Of a stretch of 64,000 bases of DNA, positions 7,268-15,777 are shown in pieces. This DNA comes from Panacagrimonas sp052389915 (GTDB lineage: Bacteria > Pseudomonadota > Gammaproteobacteria > Nevskiales > Nevskiaceae): the NCBI GenBank assembly GCA_052389915.1, contig JBQTHL010000046.1, forward strand, positions 43,309 through 107,308, in the 5' to 3' direction. The notes beneath the pieces were generated by a model, which searched no databases, had not been told where the DNA came from, and saw only the letters and a list, made by a program, of their open reading frames with translations. Numbering within the stretch: the stretch's first letter is position 1; the number at the start of each line of letters is the position of its first letter. The position numbers and the translations under genes are program-made.

Positions 7268-9700
7268 TCAATCGTCGTTGGTGATGGTTCCCACGCCTTG
7301 AGCATCTGCAATCGATGCACCGGTCGCGGCGCTCAGATTCACCCTGAACGTCTCGTTTGCTTCGATTGCGTCGTCTGCGATCAATCCGACCGCGATGGTC
7401 TTGGAGGTCTGACCAACGGCGAACGTGAGCAGGCCCGATGCGGCGCGGTAATCCTCAACCGCCTTTGCAGTCCCATCCGACGTGACGTAGCTCGCCGTCA
7501 CGGGATTTGTCGAAGGCCCGGAGAGGCGTACTGTAAACACGGCCGGCGTGTCCCTTCTTTGACCCGTCCCTTCAGCCATCCTGACGTCGTCGATACTCAA
7601 GGTCAGGCTATCGTCGTTACGGATGGTTCCAGTGGCGGTGCTGGCAGCAAGGGTGGCGCCAACGGGATTGCTCAGCAGCAGGCGGAAGGTTTCGTTGGGC
7701 TCTATCAACCTGTCGCCCTTGATCCTGACGACGACGTTGCCGGAAGACTGCCCGCTGGAGAACGTCAGGGTTCCGGTCTTCGTCAGGTAATCGCTGCCCT
7801 TCTTGGCAGTTCCATCCTGCGTCGCAAACCGGACGCTCACAGGGCCTGTTGCAGCCCGTGACAACCGTACCTTGAACGTGGCGTCCTTCTGGCCGCCATT
7901 CCCTTCGGTCACGCTCACGCCTTCGACGCGCATGACGGGGCGATCGTCGTCCTTGATGGTTCCGGTGGCGGTTCCGGTGGCGATGGTCGCGCCCACCGGC
8001 CGGCTCAGCAGCACATGGAAAGTTTCATTTGGCTCTATCGCCGTATCGCCCTTGACCTGAATCGCGATGTCACCCGACGACTTGCCCTTGGCAATCGTCA
8101 ATGTCCCGGTCTTCGCCACGTAGTCGCCGGGCTTCCTGGCGGTTCCGTCCTGTGTCGCGAAGTTGACCCGCACCGCTGCCGGTGCGGGCGCCGAGAGTCG
8201 TACCTTGAAGGTCAGATTGACGGTGCCGGTGTTGCCCTCGGTGATGCTGGCGCCGGCGATGCTGATGGCGGGCGTGCATACATTGCCGTTGTTCTCGAAG
8301 GCACCGGCATCGCAAGCAGTGCCTTGGGGGCGAGCAACCCCGCGCTGGTCCGTCGCACTGCACGTGGTTCCGCCCGCATTAACGGCCGGGCTGCCGGTAG
8401 GCACGATGTGCGTTCGCGTGGTTCCCGGAGCATTCAGCGCCAGCGGACACAGGATGCCGGAGAGAATCTTGGGGTTCGTGCCGTCGGTGGTGGCGGTACG
8501 GTCTGCAACATCGGGAAGGAAATTGGAAAACGCTGCGGTATTGCTCAGACCGTTGTGGCCGAAGACGTTGAATTCGTCGGCGGTCAGCGTTCCCGGGACA
8601 AGCTCGATCTCCGCAGCCGCGGGCGCCGTGTTCCCGGAAACAAGATTCCTGCGCAGCGCGAACCTGGGTGCCGCAAAGATTCCACCGCCACTGACATCGG
8701 CATGATTACCGGAGAACGTGCTGTCCGAAATGTCGACGACTCCGGAACCGATGGCCATCCCCAACCCACCTCCCTTGCTCAGGACGGAACTTCCCGTCGC
8801 CGTGTTGCCCGAGATGGTGGAATTGGAAAGAGTGAGATTGGCCACGTTCAGGTAAAGACCCCCGCCCCTCGTCGCAGTGTTGCCGGAAATCAGGCTCCCG
8901 GTAATGGTCGCGTTCCCCAGGAAAGATATTCCGCCGCCGATTTGCCCTGAATTACCGGCCACCGTACTGTTGAGCAAGGTCAAGGTGCCGCTGCCATTTA
9001 GGCCGCCAACCGCGCCATTCCCCGAGATCGTGCTGGCTTCCACCTCCAGCGAGTCGTCGAAGCGGATGCCGCCTGCGGGTCCCTGGTTATCTGCGACAAG
9101 GCTTCGCCGGACCACCAGCGGTCCGAAACTCTCGATGCCTCCGCCGATTGCAACCCCCGTATTGCCGATAATAGTGCTGTCTGTGATCGTCAACGTCCCC
9201 GGATTTCTGATGCCGAGAAGGTTCTCGGTGATTCGACATCTGAAGAGTTCGAGCTGGCCGTCGTTGAACAGGCCGAAGGCCAGCTCCGAATTTCCGTCGA
9301 TCGTCAGATCCTTAATCATGACCGTCGCGCTACGATCGACCTTGATCGCGAAATCCTGCGCCGTCGGAGCCCGAGAGATCGTGCTGCCGTTCCCCTCGAT
9401 CACGAGTTTGCTGGTGATTCTGGGCAGCGGCGCTAGCACACTCAGTGTCGTGTTGGTCGGCAGAACGACGGTGTCCGGTCCACTGCCCGCCGGACAGCCG
9501 CCGGCAACGGCATCGGTGTTGGCCGCATTGATCGCGTTGGCCAGCGAGCAGGTACCGGCGACATTGATGTTCGCCGCCAGCGCCGGTGCCGACGGCGCAA
9601 ACAAACCGGCAAGCGCCAGCGCCAGCGCGGTGGGCCTAGGCCCGGAGGCGAGTTGGCCGGCGAAGATGTTCCGCCGATTGGACTCAATTCCGCGATTCAT
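7268..9700 (-). CDS. Secreted beta-helix protein with three Calx-beta domains
   Basis: An 810-residue exported protein of unknown function. The N-terminus has a long signal peptide with a cut near APALAANINV. Residues about 55-420 form a repetitive parallel beta-helix: strings such as TISGNTATGSSVLSKGGGLG and DSTFSGNHADVSGGGIF resemble polymorphic outer-membrane and pectate-lyase-like repeats. Three Calx-beta domains follow (about residues 480-590, 592-697 and 698-810). Each has the ITEGN/VTEGN, FATQDGTA and GTI.DDD motifs expected for calcium binding. No C-terminal anchor is visible. It is monocistronic and convergent with gspAB; adhesion or surface display is an inference. Confidence 0.85.
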   Translation of the reverse strand: MNRGIESNRRNIFAGQLASGPRPTALALALAGLFAPSAPALAANINVAGTCSLANAINAANTDAVAGGCPAGSGPDTVVLPTNTTLSVLAPLPRITSKLVIEGNGSTISRAPTAQDFAIKVDRSATVMIKDLTIDGNSELAFGLFNDGQLELFRCRITENLLGIRNPGTLTITDSTIIGNTGVAIGGGIESFGPLVVRRSLVADNQGPAGGIRFDDSLEVEASTISGNGAVGGLNGSGTLTLLNSTVAGNSGQIGGGISFLGNATITGSLISGNTATRGGGLYLNVANLTLSNSTISGNTATGSSVLSKGGGLGMAIGSGVVDISDSTFSGNHADVSGGGIFAAPRFALRRNLVSGNTAPAAAEIELVPGTLTADEFNVFGHNGLSNTAAFSNFLPDVADRTATTDGTNPKILSGILCPLALNAPGTTRTHIVPTGSPAVNAGGTTCSATDQRGVARPQGTACDAGAFENNGNVCTPAISIAGASITEGNTGTVNLTFKVRLSAPAPAAVRVNFATQDGTARKPGDYVAKTGTLTIAKGKSSGDIAIQVKGDTAIEPNETFHVLLSRPVGATIATGTATGTIKDDDRPVMRVEGVSVTEGNGGQKDATFKVRLSRAATGPVSVRFATQDGTAKKGSDYLTKTGTLTFSSGQSSGNVVVRIKGDRLIEPNETFRLLLSNPVGATLAASTATGTIRNDDSLTLSIDDVRMAEGTGQRRDTPAVFTVRLSGPSTNPVTASYVTSDGTAKAVEDYRAASGLLTFAVGQTSKTIAVGLIADDAIEANETFRVNLSAATGASIADAQGVGTITNDD

Positions 9701-10107
9701 GAATCTCTCCCTTGCTATCAGTGATCGGTGCGACGCCCCGATCGGTTCACATCATTGCCGCGCAGATTCTGCGACGCGAGTCAGCGTCACTCAGGAGGAG
9801 CTTGAGCCCGACGCGACGCTCGCCCGATGCATCGGCAGACGGCCGTGAGGACTGCACCGATTGCCCGAAGAAGACTCCGGCCCGCACCAAGCTTGTAAGC
9901 AGCGCAAGCATGGACAGAGCGGCCAAACCTAGCCTGCGGAAAGGATCTCGTTCATCTCCCTGACTCCCCAGTGTCCCGGATTGACTTTATCGCGGAAGTC
10001 GCGAGACGGGGAGGGGACGCGATTTTTTTTCCAGGAAGCTGTCCCCAAATTTCTGTAGCGGGGATCGACGGCTGCACTCTGCTCCACGCCACCCGCCCCC
10101 ATCCCAA

Positions 10108-10131
10108 CCTTCCCCCGCGCGCGGGGGAAGG
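10108..10131. repeat. 24-bp perfect palindrome
   Basis: CCTTCCCCCGCG followed directly by its complement CGCGGGGGAAGG. It belongs to the C/T-rich 'cctctccccgcg' class of dispersed palindromes, also seen inside nirB (34265-34405) and in degraded form near 27600. Confidence 0.7.
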
Positions 10132-10156
10132 AGTAGTCAATAGGTTGGAGAACACG

Positions 10157-10219
10157 GTCGCGGGCATGGCTCGCTCCTACGGAATCCGTAGCTTTGTAGG
10201 AGAGGGCCATGCCCGCGAC
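10157..10219. repeat. REP-like inverted pair, copy 1
   Basis: Two 24-base arms (10157-10180 and 10196-10219) are complementary at 21 of 24 positions and share the core GGGCCATGCCCGCGAC. They resemble the second copy at 15125-15186. Such paired REP units commonly lie downstream of genes; here it is downstream of cobT. Confidence 0.75.
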
Positions 10220-10238
10220 AGACCTGTACAGAGAATCC

Positions 10239-11300
10239 CTACATCGGTTTGTTCGATATGTTTGCTTCGGCAAACGTGGCCATCGAGGCTTGCAGTGCGC
10301 ACGCCGCTCGCAATAGCGGTAGCGCGATCGTGGCACCGCTGCCTTCGCCCAGGCGCATTCCGAGATCGAGCAGCGGGCGTGCACCCAGCGCTTCCAGTAT
10401 CCGGGCGTGCCCTGGCTCTGCAGAACGGTGCGAATAAATCAGCCAGTTCGCGACTGGCGGCGCGAAGCGCACCGCGACAAGTGCTGCGGCGGTCACGATG
10501 AATCCATCCACGAGAACGGGCACGCCTTGTTGCGCGGCTGCGATCAGGGCGCCGGCCAGAGCCGCGATCTCGAAGCCGCCGAGTCGGCGCAGCGCCTCCA
10601 GCGGGTTATCGCAGGCGTCTGCGTGCAGCGCGAGTGCGCGCTGGATGACAGTCACCTTGTGCGCAATACCGCTCGCATCGAGTCCGGTTCCGGGGCCGGT
10701 CAGACGCTCGGGCGATATTCCGGTCAGCGCGCAGGCGAGCGCGGTTGCAGACGTGGTGTTGGCGATGGCCATTTCGCCGCCGATGAAGATTTCGGCACCG
10801 GATGCAAGGGCGCGGCTAACGGCGTCGCGCCCCGCGCTCATGGCTGCGGCGAGCTGATCGATCCGCATCGCCGGTTCGCGTGCGAGGTTGGCGGTGCTGC
10901 TCGCAATGTGCTCGCGTCGTACCCCGGCCGCGGCATGCGATTGGCCGACGGTGCCGAGATCAATCACCTCCAGACTCGCGCCTAAATGCCGCGCCAGCAC
11001 GCTGATGGCCGCGCCCCCCGCGGCGAAGTTGTCGATCATCTGCGCCGTCACGCCTTGCGGATACGCCGAGACGTTCTCCGCGGCCACGCCGTGATCCGCC
11101 GCGAACACGGCGATGTGGACGCGGTCCACCGCCGGGCAGACGCGACCCTGAAGCCCGGCAAGCCGGATCGCGAGGTTCTCCAACTCGCCCAGCGATCCGG
11201 CGGGTTTGGTGAGCTGTATTTGACGCTGGCGTGCCGCCTCCGCGTTTTCGGCATCGAGTTCCAGGATCGGGTCGTTCAGCCAGGCCAGCGAGTCGATCAT
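10239..11300 (-). CDS. cobT: Nicotinate-nucleotide--dimethylbenzimidazole phosphoribosyltransferase
   Basis: Makes alpha-ribazole phosphate from nicotinate mononucleotide and dimethylbenzimidazole, activating the lower ligand of cobalamin. The 353-residue product starts MIDSLAWLNDPI at an ATG overlapping the cobU stop (ATGA). Family features include LTKPAGSLGELE, the FAADHGVAAENVSAYPQGVT block, FIGGEMAIANTTSA and, near the C-terminus, LGEGSGA with the catalytic glutamate. It is the last gene of the riboswitch-led btuM-btuF-cobQ-cobU-cobT operon. Confidence 0.96.
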   Translation of the reverse strand: MIDSLAWLNDPILELDAENAEAARQRQIQLTKPAGSLGELENLAIRLAGLQGRVCPAVDRVHIAVFAADHGVAAENVSAYPQGVTAQMIDNFAAGGAAISVLARHLGASLEVIDLGTVGQSHAAAGVRREHIASSTANLAREPAMRIDQLAAAMSAGRDAVSRALASGAEIFIGGEMAIANTTSATALACALTGISPERLTGPGTGLDASGIAHKVTVIQRALALHADACDNPLEALRRLGGFEIAALAGALIAAAQQGVPVLVDGFIVTAAALVAVRFAPPVANWLIYSHRSAEPGHARILEALGARPLLDLGMRLGEGSGATIALPLLRAACALQASMATFAEANISNKPM

Positions 11301-11833
11301 AGGGGCGATCCTTTCAGCACTTGCGGCAATCCCGCCACCGTGAAAATCACCTGATCGCAGCACTGCGCGAGACGCCGATGCAGGTCTCCAGCTTCATCGA
11401 TGAAGCGCCGACTCAACGCGCCCAGCGGCACCACGCCGAGTCCCGTTTCGTTGCTCACCAGAATCACACGGCCGCGCAGAGTGGGCAGGGCTTCGATCAA
11501 CGTTTCGCGCTCGCCGACGAGTTGCGAGGGGTTCCCGGCGCACAACAGATTGGTGAGCCACAGCATGAGGCAGTCCACGACGACGCAGCGGTGAGGCACG
11601 CAGTGTTCGCGCAGGCGCGCGGCGAGCTGCACCGGTTCCTCGACCGTGAGCCACGGGGCCGGACGGCGCTCGCGGTGCGCGGCGATCCGCTCTCGCATTT
11701 CGGCATCGTCCATTGCGGTGGCCGTGGCGATGTAGACGACCTCCATACCGCTATCGAGCGCGATGCGCTCTGCTAGCCGGCTCTTGCCGGAACGCACGCC
11801 GCCGAGAATCAGGGTGCATCGCGCGGTCGTCAT
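11297..11833 (-). CDS. cobU: Adenosylcobinamide kinase / guanylyltransferase
   Basis: Bifunctional enzyme that phosphorylates adenosylcobinamide and transfers GMP to give adenosylcobinamide-GDP, the CobS substrate. The 178-residue product has the P-loop LGGVRSGKSR at its N-terminus, the AHRERRP segment with the histidine that accepts GMP, and the DCLMLWLTNLL and VSNETGLGVVP blocks. It overlaps cobQ and cobT by four bases at each end. Confidence 0.96.
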   Translation of the reverse strand: MTTARCTLILGGVRSGKSRLAERIALDSGMEVVYIATATAMDDAEMRERIAAHRERRPAPWLTVEEPVQLAARLREHCVPHRCVVVDCLMLWLTNLLCAGNPSQLVGERETLIEALPTLRGRVILVSNETGLGVVPLGALSRRFIDEAGDLHRRLAQCCDQVIFTVAGLPQVLKGSPL

Positions 11834-13287
11834 GCCGGCTCCAGTTGCAGCAGATCGAATAGGGCCTTGAGGTCCAGGTGCTGTTCCAGCGCATCGGCCA
11901 GACGATCCAGCGCGGCCTCGCGCAGTGCGCCCACGTCCACGGTTTGCGGCTTGCGCAACCCGGCCCAGCGCAGCAAGGCCGTGAGTGCGTGCGGCGCATC
12001 GAACAGACCGTGCACGTAGCTGCCGAGGATTTGTCGGTCCAGCGAAATGGCGCCGTCATCGCGCGCGCCCAGACGCAGGGCAGGGCGGTCGAGCGCCGGA
12101 CCTTCGCTCACGCCCGCATGAATCTCGTAGCCGCGGACATCCGCGCCGTCGTCGAGCAGCAGCGTTCCGGCGACATTGCGCAACTGCTTCTCCGGTTCGA
12201 GGCGCGTCGAGAAATCGAGCCAGCCGAAGCCATCCGACGTACCGGCAGTGCCTTCGAGGCTATGCGGATCGGCGATGGTCCTGCCCAGCATCTGGAATCC
12301 GCCGCAGATGCCCATGAGGCGACCGCCGTAGCGCAAGTGTTGTTGCAGGTAAGGCGTCCAGTGCTGTGTGCGCAGATGAGCCAGATCGGCGCGAACGGAT
12401 TTCGAGCCCGGCAGAATCACGAGGTCGGCGGGCGGTGGAATCTGGTCCGGTCCGACGAAGGAGAAGTCGATCTGCGGATGACGACGCAGAGGATCGAAGT
12501 CGGTGTGATTGCTGATGCGCGGAAGCACCGGCACGACTACACGCAGTTCGCCGCGATGCTCGGGCGCGTCGCGCGAAATACCGTCCTCCGCGTCCAGATG
12601 CAGTCCGTGCAGATACGGCAGCACGCCGAGCACCGGCTTGCCGGTGAGTTGTTCCAGCCAGCGCAGACCCGGCTCCAGCAACTCGATGTCGCCACGGAAG
12701 CGGTTGATGACGAAGCCGTGCACTCTGGCCTGTTCGGTTTCGCCGAGCAGCGCGAGCGTTCCGACCAGGTGCGCGAACACACCGCCGCGATCGATGTCCG
12801 CAATCAGAATCACCGGACAATCGACCGCCTCGGCGAAGCCCATGTTGGCGATGTCGTTCGCACGCAGATTGATTTCCGCGGGCGAGCCGGCTCCCTCGAC
12901 CACGATGGCGCTGTAGCGTGCACTCAGACGGGCATGTGAGGCCAGCACCGCGTCCATTGCCACGCGCTTGTAGTCATGAAAGCCGCGCGCATCCATGCTG
13001 GCCACGGCCTTGCCGTGGACGATCACCTGTGCCCCGATATCGGTAGTGGGCTTGAGCAGCACCGGGTTCATGTCGGTGGTGGGCGCAATGCCGGCGGCCT
13101 GCGCCTGCAAGGCCTGCGCACGACCGATCTCGCCCCCGTCGGCTGTCACCGCGGAGTTCAACGCCATGTTCTGCGGCTTGAACGGCGCAACCGCGACGCC
13201 GCGGCGCTTGAGCACGCGGCACAACCCGGCTACCAGCGTGGTCTTGCCGGCGTCGGATGTGGTGCCCTGAATCATCAGGCTGCTCAT
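11830..13287 (-). CDS. cobQ: Cobyric acid synthase
   Basis: ATP- and glutamine-dependent amidation of four side chains of the corrin ring. The 485-residue product begins MSSLMIQGTTSDAGKTT with the nucleotide-binding loop. It also shows PFKPQNMALNS, LIADIDRGGVFAH and the class-I glutaminase motif GGRLMGICGGFQMLG with its cysteine. The ATG at 13287 overlaps the btuF stop (ATGA); an open frame continues upstream but is btuF in another frame. CobQ implies amidation of cobyrinate derivatives as well as salvage; the earlier corrin-ring genes are not in this window. Confidence 0.96.
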   Translation of the reverse strand: MSSLMIQGTTSDAGKTTLVAGLCRVLKRRGVAVAPFKPQNMALNSAVTADGGEIGRAQALQAQAAGIAPTTDMNPVLLKPTTDIGAQVIVHGKAVASMDARGFHDYKRVAMDAVLASHARLSARYSAIVVEGAGSPAEINLRANDIANMGFAEAVDCPVILIADIDRGGVFAHLVGTLALLGETEQARVHGFVINRFRGDIELLEPGLRWLEQLTGKPVLGVLPYLHGLHLDAEDGISRDAPEHRGELRVVVPVLPRISNHTDFDPLRRHPQIDFSFVGPDQIPPPADLVILPGSKSVRADLAHLRTQHWTPYLQQHLRYGGRLMGICGGFQMLGRTIADPHSLEGTAGTSDGFGWLDFSTRLEPEKQLRNVAGTLLLDDGADVRGYEIHAGVSEGPALDRPALRLGARDDGAISLDRQILGSYVHGLFDAPHALTALLRWAGLRKPQTVDVGALREAALDRLADALEQHLDLKALFDLLQLEPA

Positions 13288-14087
13288 GCGGAGTGAGCGC
13301 AGTCCGCAATCATGTGGTGCAGTTGTCGCAGCCCATCGGTCAGTGCGGCCGGACCGGGCTGAAGAATGTCGCAGGACTTGACCTCGTGCAGACGCGCGTT
13401 GCGGACGGCGGGAATCGCATCCCATCCTGCGCGAGCCGCGACTTTTTCCGGCTTGAATTTCTTGCCGCACCACGAGCCCACGATCAGATCCGGTGCGCGG
13501 CGAACGACTTCCAGCGGGTCGGCGACGATCCGGTGCTTCGCACTGGGTTCGACCGACATCTCGGTGAAGCAGTCGCGTCCGCCGGCCAGCTCGATCAACT
13601 CGGATACCCAGCGGATGCCGGAGATCATCGGCTCGTCCCACTCCTCGAAGTAGACCGAGGGTCGCCGCGGCAGTCGTTGCGCCGCTGCCTGCACTTCATC
13701 GATGCCGCGTTGCAGTTCGCTCATCAGGACGGCGGTGCGATCCACCGCGCCCACCATCGCGCCGAGCATGCGGATGAAGTCGAAGATCTCCGCCACGCTG
13801 CGCTGGTTGAAGATGTGCACCGCGATGCCGGCACGCACCAGGTCGGCCGCGATGTCGGCCTGCAAGTCCGAGAAGCCCAGCACAAGGTCGGGCTTCAGTT
13901 CGCGGATGCGCTCGATCTTGGCGCTGGTGAACGCCGACACCCTGGGCTTTTCCTTGCGCGCCTGCGGCGGCCGCACGGTGAAGCCGGAGATACCGACGAT
14001 GCGATCCTGCTCGCCCAGCAGGTACAGCGTTTCCGTCGTCTCCTCGGTCAGACACACGATGCGGCGCGGGCCGTGGCAGGTGCTCAC
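13284..14087 (-). CDS. btuF: BtuF-like cobalamin-binding protein without signal peptide
   Basis: A member of the BtuF/FepB-type binding-protein superfamily of about 267 residues. The pattern RRIVCLTEETTETLYLLGE followed by DRIVGISGFTVRPP is typical of B12-linked homologues. I chose GTG at 14087, 23 bases after the btuM stop; GTG at 14162 would overlap btuM and adds no signal-like sequence. With this start there is no export signal, so the protein may be cytoplasmic or the start may be wrong. btuC and btuD are absent; the only transporter-like neighbour is btuM. Confidence 0.75.
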   Translation of the reverse strand: MSTCHGPRRIVCLTEETTETLYLLGEQDRIVGISGFTVRPPQARKEKPRVSAFTSAKIERIRELKPDLVLGFSDLQADIAADLVRAGIAVHIFNQRSVAEIFDFIRMLGAMVGAVDRTAVLMSELQRGIDEVQAAAQRLPRRPSVYFEEWDEPMISGIRWVSELIELAGGRDCFTEMSVEPSAKHRIVADPLEVVRRAPDLIVGSWCGKKFKPEKVAARAGWDAIPAVRNARLHEVKSCDILQPGPAALTDGLRQLHHMIADCAHSA

Positions 14088-14110
14088 GGCCGGAGCCGGG
14101 GCTGCTTCAT

Positions 14111-14695
14111 CTACGAGCGTGATTGCGGATGTGACGAGTCCTTGCCATGCCGCAGGCTCCACGTGATACCGACGTGAACCAGCCCCGTGGCCGCAAGGTA
14201 TGCGCAGGGAATCGTCAGGAAATGGACGTAGTACTTCGAGAAATTGGCAAGGTACCCGGCCAGGTTCGGTGCCGAGAGCTGGCGGCCACCGAGCCAGTAG
14301 AAGCTGCCGTTGGAAATGGCGTAGGCCGCCGTCACCGACACGAATGCGGCGGTGGCGAACAGCGCCAGGCTGCGCAGGTCCAGTTGCTGCCGCGTCCGCA
14401 GCCAGGCGCCGCCGAACCACAGCACCGCGTGCGCCGGAATCAGGAACGCATAGGCCGGAGTGAGGCAGTAAGCGCTGATGCCGAACTGTTGCGTGGCGAA
14501 CCAGTCGATCAGCACTGCCTCGACCGTCAGCGCAGGGAACGCCCAGCGAGCCAGCCCGCGCAGGTAGAAACCGCCGATGAAGAAAACGGCCCAAGAGGCA
14601 TCCGGCACGGAAAAGAAATGGTCGAAGCGCGTGACCAGCATCAGCAGGACCAGGCCGGCGAGGATGGCGAGTTGCGGGGTGGTGGGTCGTGTCAT
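14111..14695 (-). CDS. btuM: BtuM-type cobalamin transporter (solitary S component)
   Basis: A 194-residue integral membrane protein with about six hydrophobic segments, starting MTRPTTPQLAILAGLVLLML. Its size, its position behind a B12 riboswitch and the single cysteine in FGISAYCLTPAYAF (Cys77) match BtuM of Thiobacillus denitrificans, where a cysteine at about this position (Cys80) ligates cobalt and removes cyanide from cyanocobalamin. BtuM proteins resemble S components of ECF transporters but work without known ECF modules. The assignment is from recalled family features, not an alignment. Confidence 0.75.
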   Translation of the reverse strand: MTRPTTPQLAILAGLVLLMLVTRFDHFFSVPDASWAVFFIGGFYLRGLARWAFPALTVEAVLIDWFATQQFGISAYCLTPAYAFLIPAHAVLWFGGAWLRTRQQLDLRSLALFATAAFVSVTAAYAISNGSFYWLGGRQLSAPNLAGYLANFSKYYVHFLTIPCAYLAATGLVHVGITWSLRHGKDSSHPQSRS

Positions 14696-14851
14696 GGGAA
14701 AGTTCTCGGGGTTTGTCTGTGGGAACGGCTTCAAACGCACTTCTCGGAGGTAGCGGGGGTTCGAGAAGAACGAGTCAGACGCTCGAGCAAACGGCCGGAT
14801 CGGACGAAGCCAGACACGTCCGGCTTCGCCCACCGCGAACCATCGGAATGT

Positions 14852-15027
14852 CGCAGGCCGGTCTCCGGACTTGCGAGTCGAACCCGGGTCCGGGCTCTTG
14901 AACGGCCGCCTTCCCATGCAGATGCACAGTGGCGACGAGGCCGCTTCCAACTCGCTTACCGTTGCGGGGGCAGTGCCGGCATTGCGATTCGCAGTAGCGA
15001 ATCGCGCACCGGCTTCCCGTTTAATCC
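14852..15027 (-). promoter_or_regulatory. Cobalamin riboswitch
   Basis: Read on the minus strand, the leader has the adenosylcobalamin-riboswitch landmarks in order: GGGAAGCCGGTG, TGCCGGCACTGCCCCCGCAA, CGGTAAGCG, GCCACTGTG, ATGGGAAGGCGGCC and the B12 box AAGTCCGGAGACCGGCCTG (14854-14872). It lies about 160 bases upstream of btuM. A GAAGCC/GGCTTC hairpin follows, but no U-run terminator is seen, so control may act on translation of btuM. Confidence 0.93.
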
Positions 15028-15124
15028 TTGGCCACCGAAGCAATCAAGGACACCTGAAACGCCGTGACTCTAACGTTGCGTTGGCGATGACGGCAACACG
15101 TTTGCGAAAACCGTCCAAAGGTCC

Positions 15125-15186
15125 GTCGCAGGCATGGCCCGATCCTGCAAACGTCGGGTTCCGTAGGAGCGGGCCATGCCCGCGAC
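15125..15186. repeat. REP-like inverted pair, copy 2
   Basis: Arms at 15125-15148 and 15163-15186 pair at 21 of 24 positions. The right arm GTAGGAGCGGGCCATGCC continues CGCGAC and nearly repeats the right arm of copy 1. It lies between cobC and the riboswitch and may insulate the two transcripts. Confidence 0.75.
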
Positions 15187-15213
15187 CGAGTTCTGGACAC
15201 CCGTACGGAATTT

Positions 15214-15777
15214 CTAGTGGTCGATCTCGATAGCGAAACGACTTGCCGACAGGCGCAGGCACTTGATGGACCCCGGTTCGCAAGCCTGATCGAGCCATTG
15301 CGTGCGCGGTAGCCGCAACAGCGTTCCGAGCACGACTCGCAGCGGTCCGCCATGCGAAACCAGGACCAGCGAATCCGGCGCATCGCGCAGCATGTCATCC
15401 AGGGCTTCGAGCACACGCCCGCTCATGGCCTGCGCGCTCTCGCCGCCGGGCGGAACGAAATCCCAGGGTCGCGCGGCCCAGGCGTCGATGAGGCTTCGGT
15501 CGATGGAATCGAAGCGCCGCAATTCCCACTCGCCGAAGTCGATCTCCTGTAGTCGCGCGTCGAGCCGAACCCGTTCTGCTTGCTGTGCAAGCGACTCCGC
15601 GAGCGTCCGGCATCGCGAGAGCGGACTGCTTAGAAACTGCGACTCCGGCGGCAGCTTCGCACGCAGCGCATCGACGTTTGCTTCAGGCCACTCCAGGGCA
15701 GGCACGTCGGACCTGCCGAAGCAAATGCCCGGAGGCATCGCCACGGGCGGGTGCCGGATAAGAAACAGCCGCGTCAC
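15214..15777 (-). CDS. cobC: Alpha-ribazole phosphatase / histidine phosphatase
   Basis: Histidine-phosphatase superfamily enzyme expected to dephosphorylate alpha-ribazole phosphate or cobalamin phosphate. The 187-residue product begins VTRLFLIRHPPVAMPPG with the phosphohistidine motif (RHP, where RHG is more usual). It continues with CFGRSDVP, SSPLSRC, EIDFGEWE and the second catalytic histidine in VLVSHGGPLRVVL. GTG at 15777 overlaps the cobS stop (GTGA), indicating coupling. Confidence 0.9.
   Translation of the reverse strand: MTRLFLIRHPPVAMPPGICFGRSDVPALEWPEANVDALRAKLPPESQFLSSPLSRCRTLAESLAQQAERVRLDARLQEIDFGEWELRRFDSIDRSLIDAWAARPWDFVPPGGESAQAMSGRVLEALDDMLRDAPDSLVLVSHGGPLRVVLGTLLRLPRTQWLDQACEPGSIKCLRLSASRFAIEIDH

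Larger units (their letters stand above)
9701..10238. other. Intergenic region with repeat hairpins
   Basis: No gene is supported here. The 9701-9960 part is the upstream region of the Calx-beta gene; short open frames in it have no family features. The 10108-10219 part holds two palindromic repeats listed separately, which probably also end the cobT transcript. Confidence 0.6.

Noticed and set aside
7208..7861. Plus-strand 217-codon frame opposite the Calx-beta gene
   Set aside because: Antisense to clear Calx-beta repeats; no ribosome-binding site or domain.
11878..12939. Plus-strand 353-codon frame across cobQ
   Set aside because: Antisense shadow of cobQ, which has unambiguous motifs on the minus strand.
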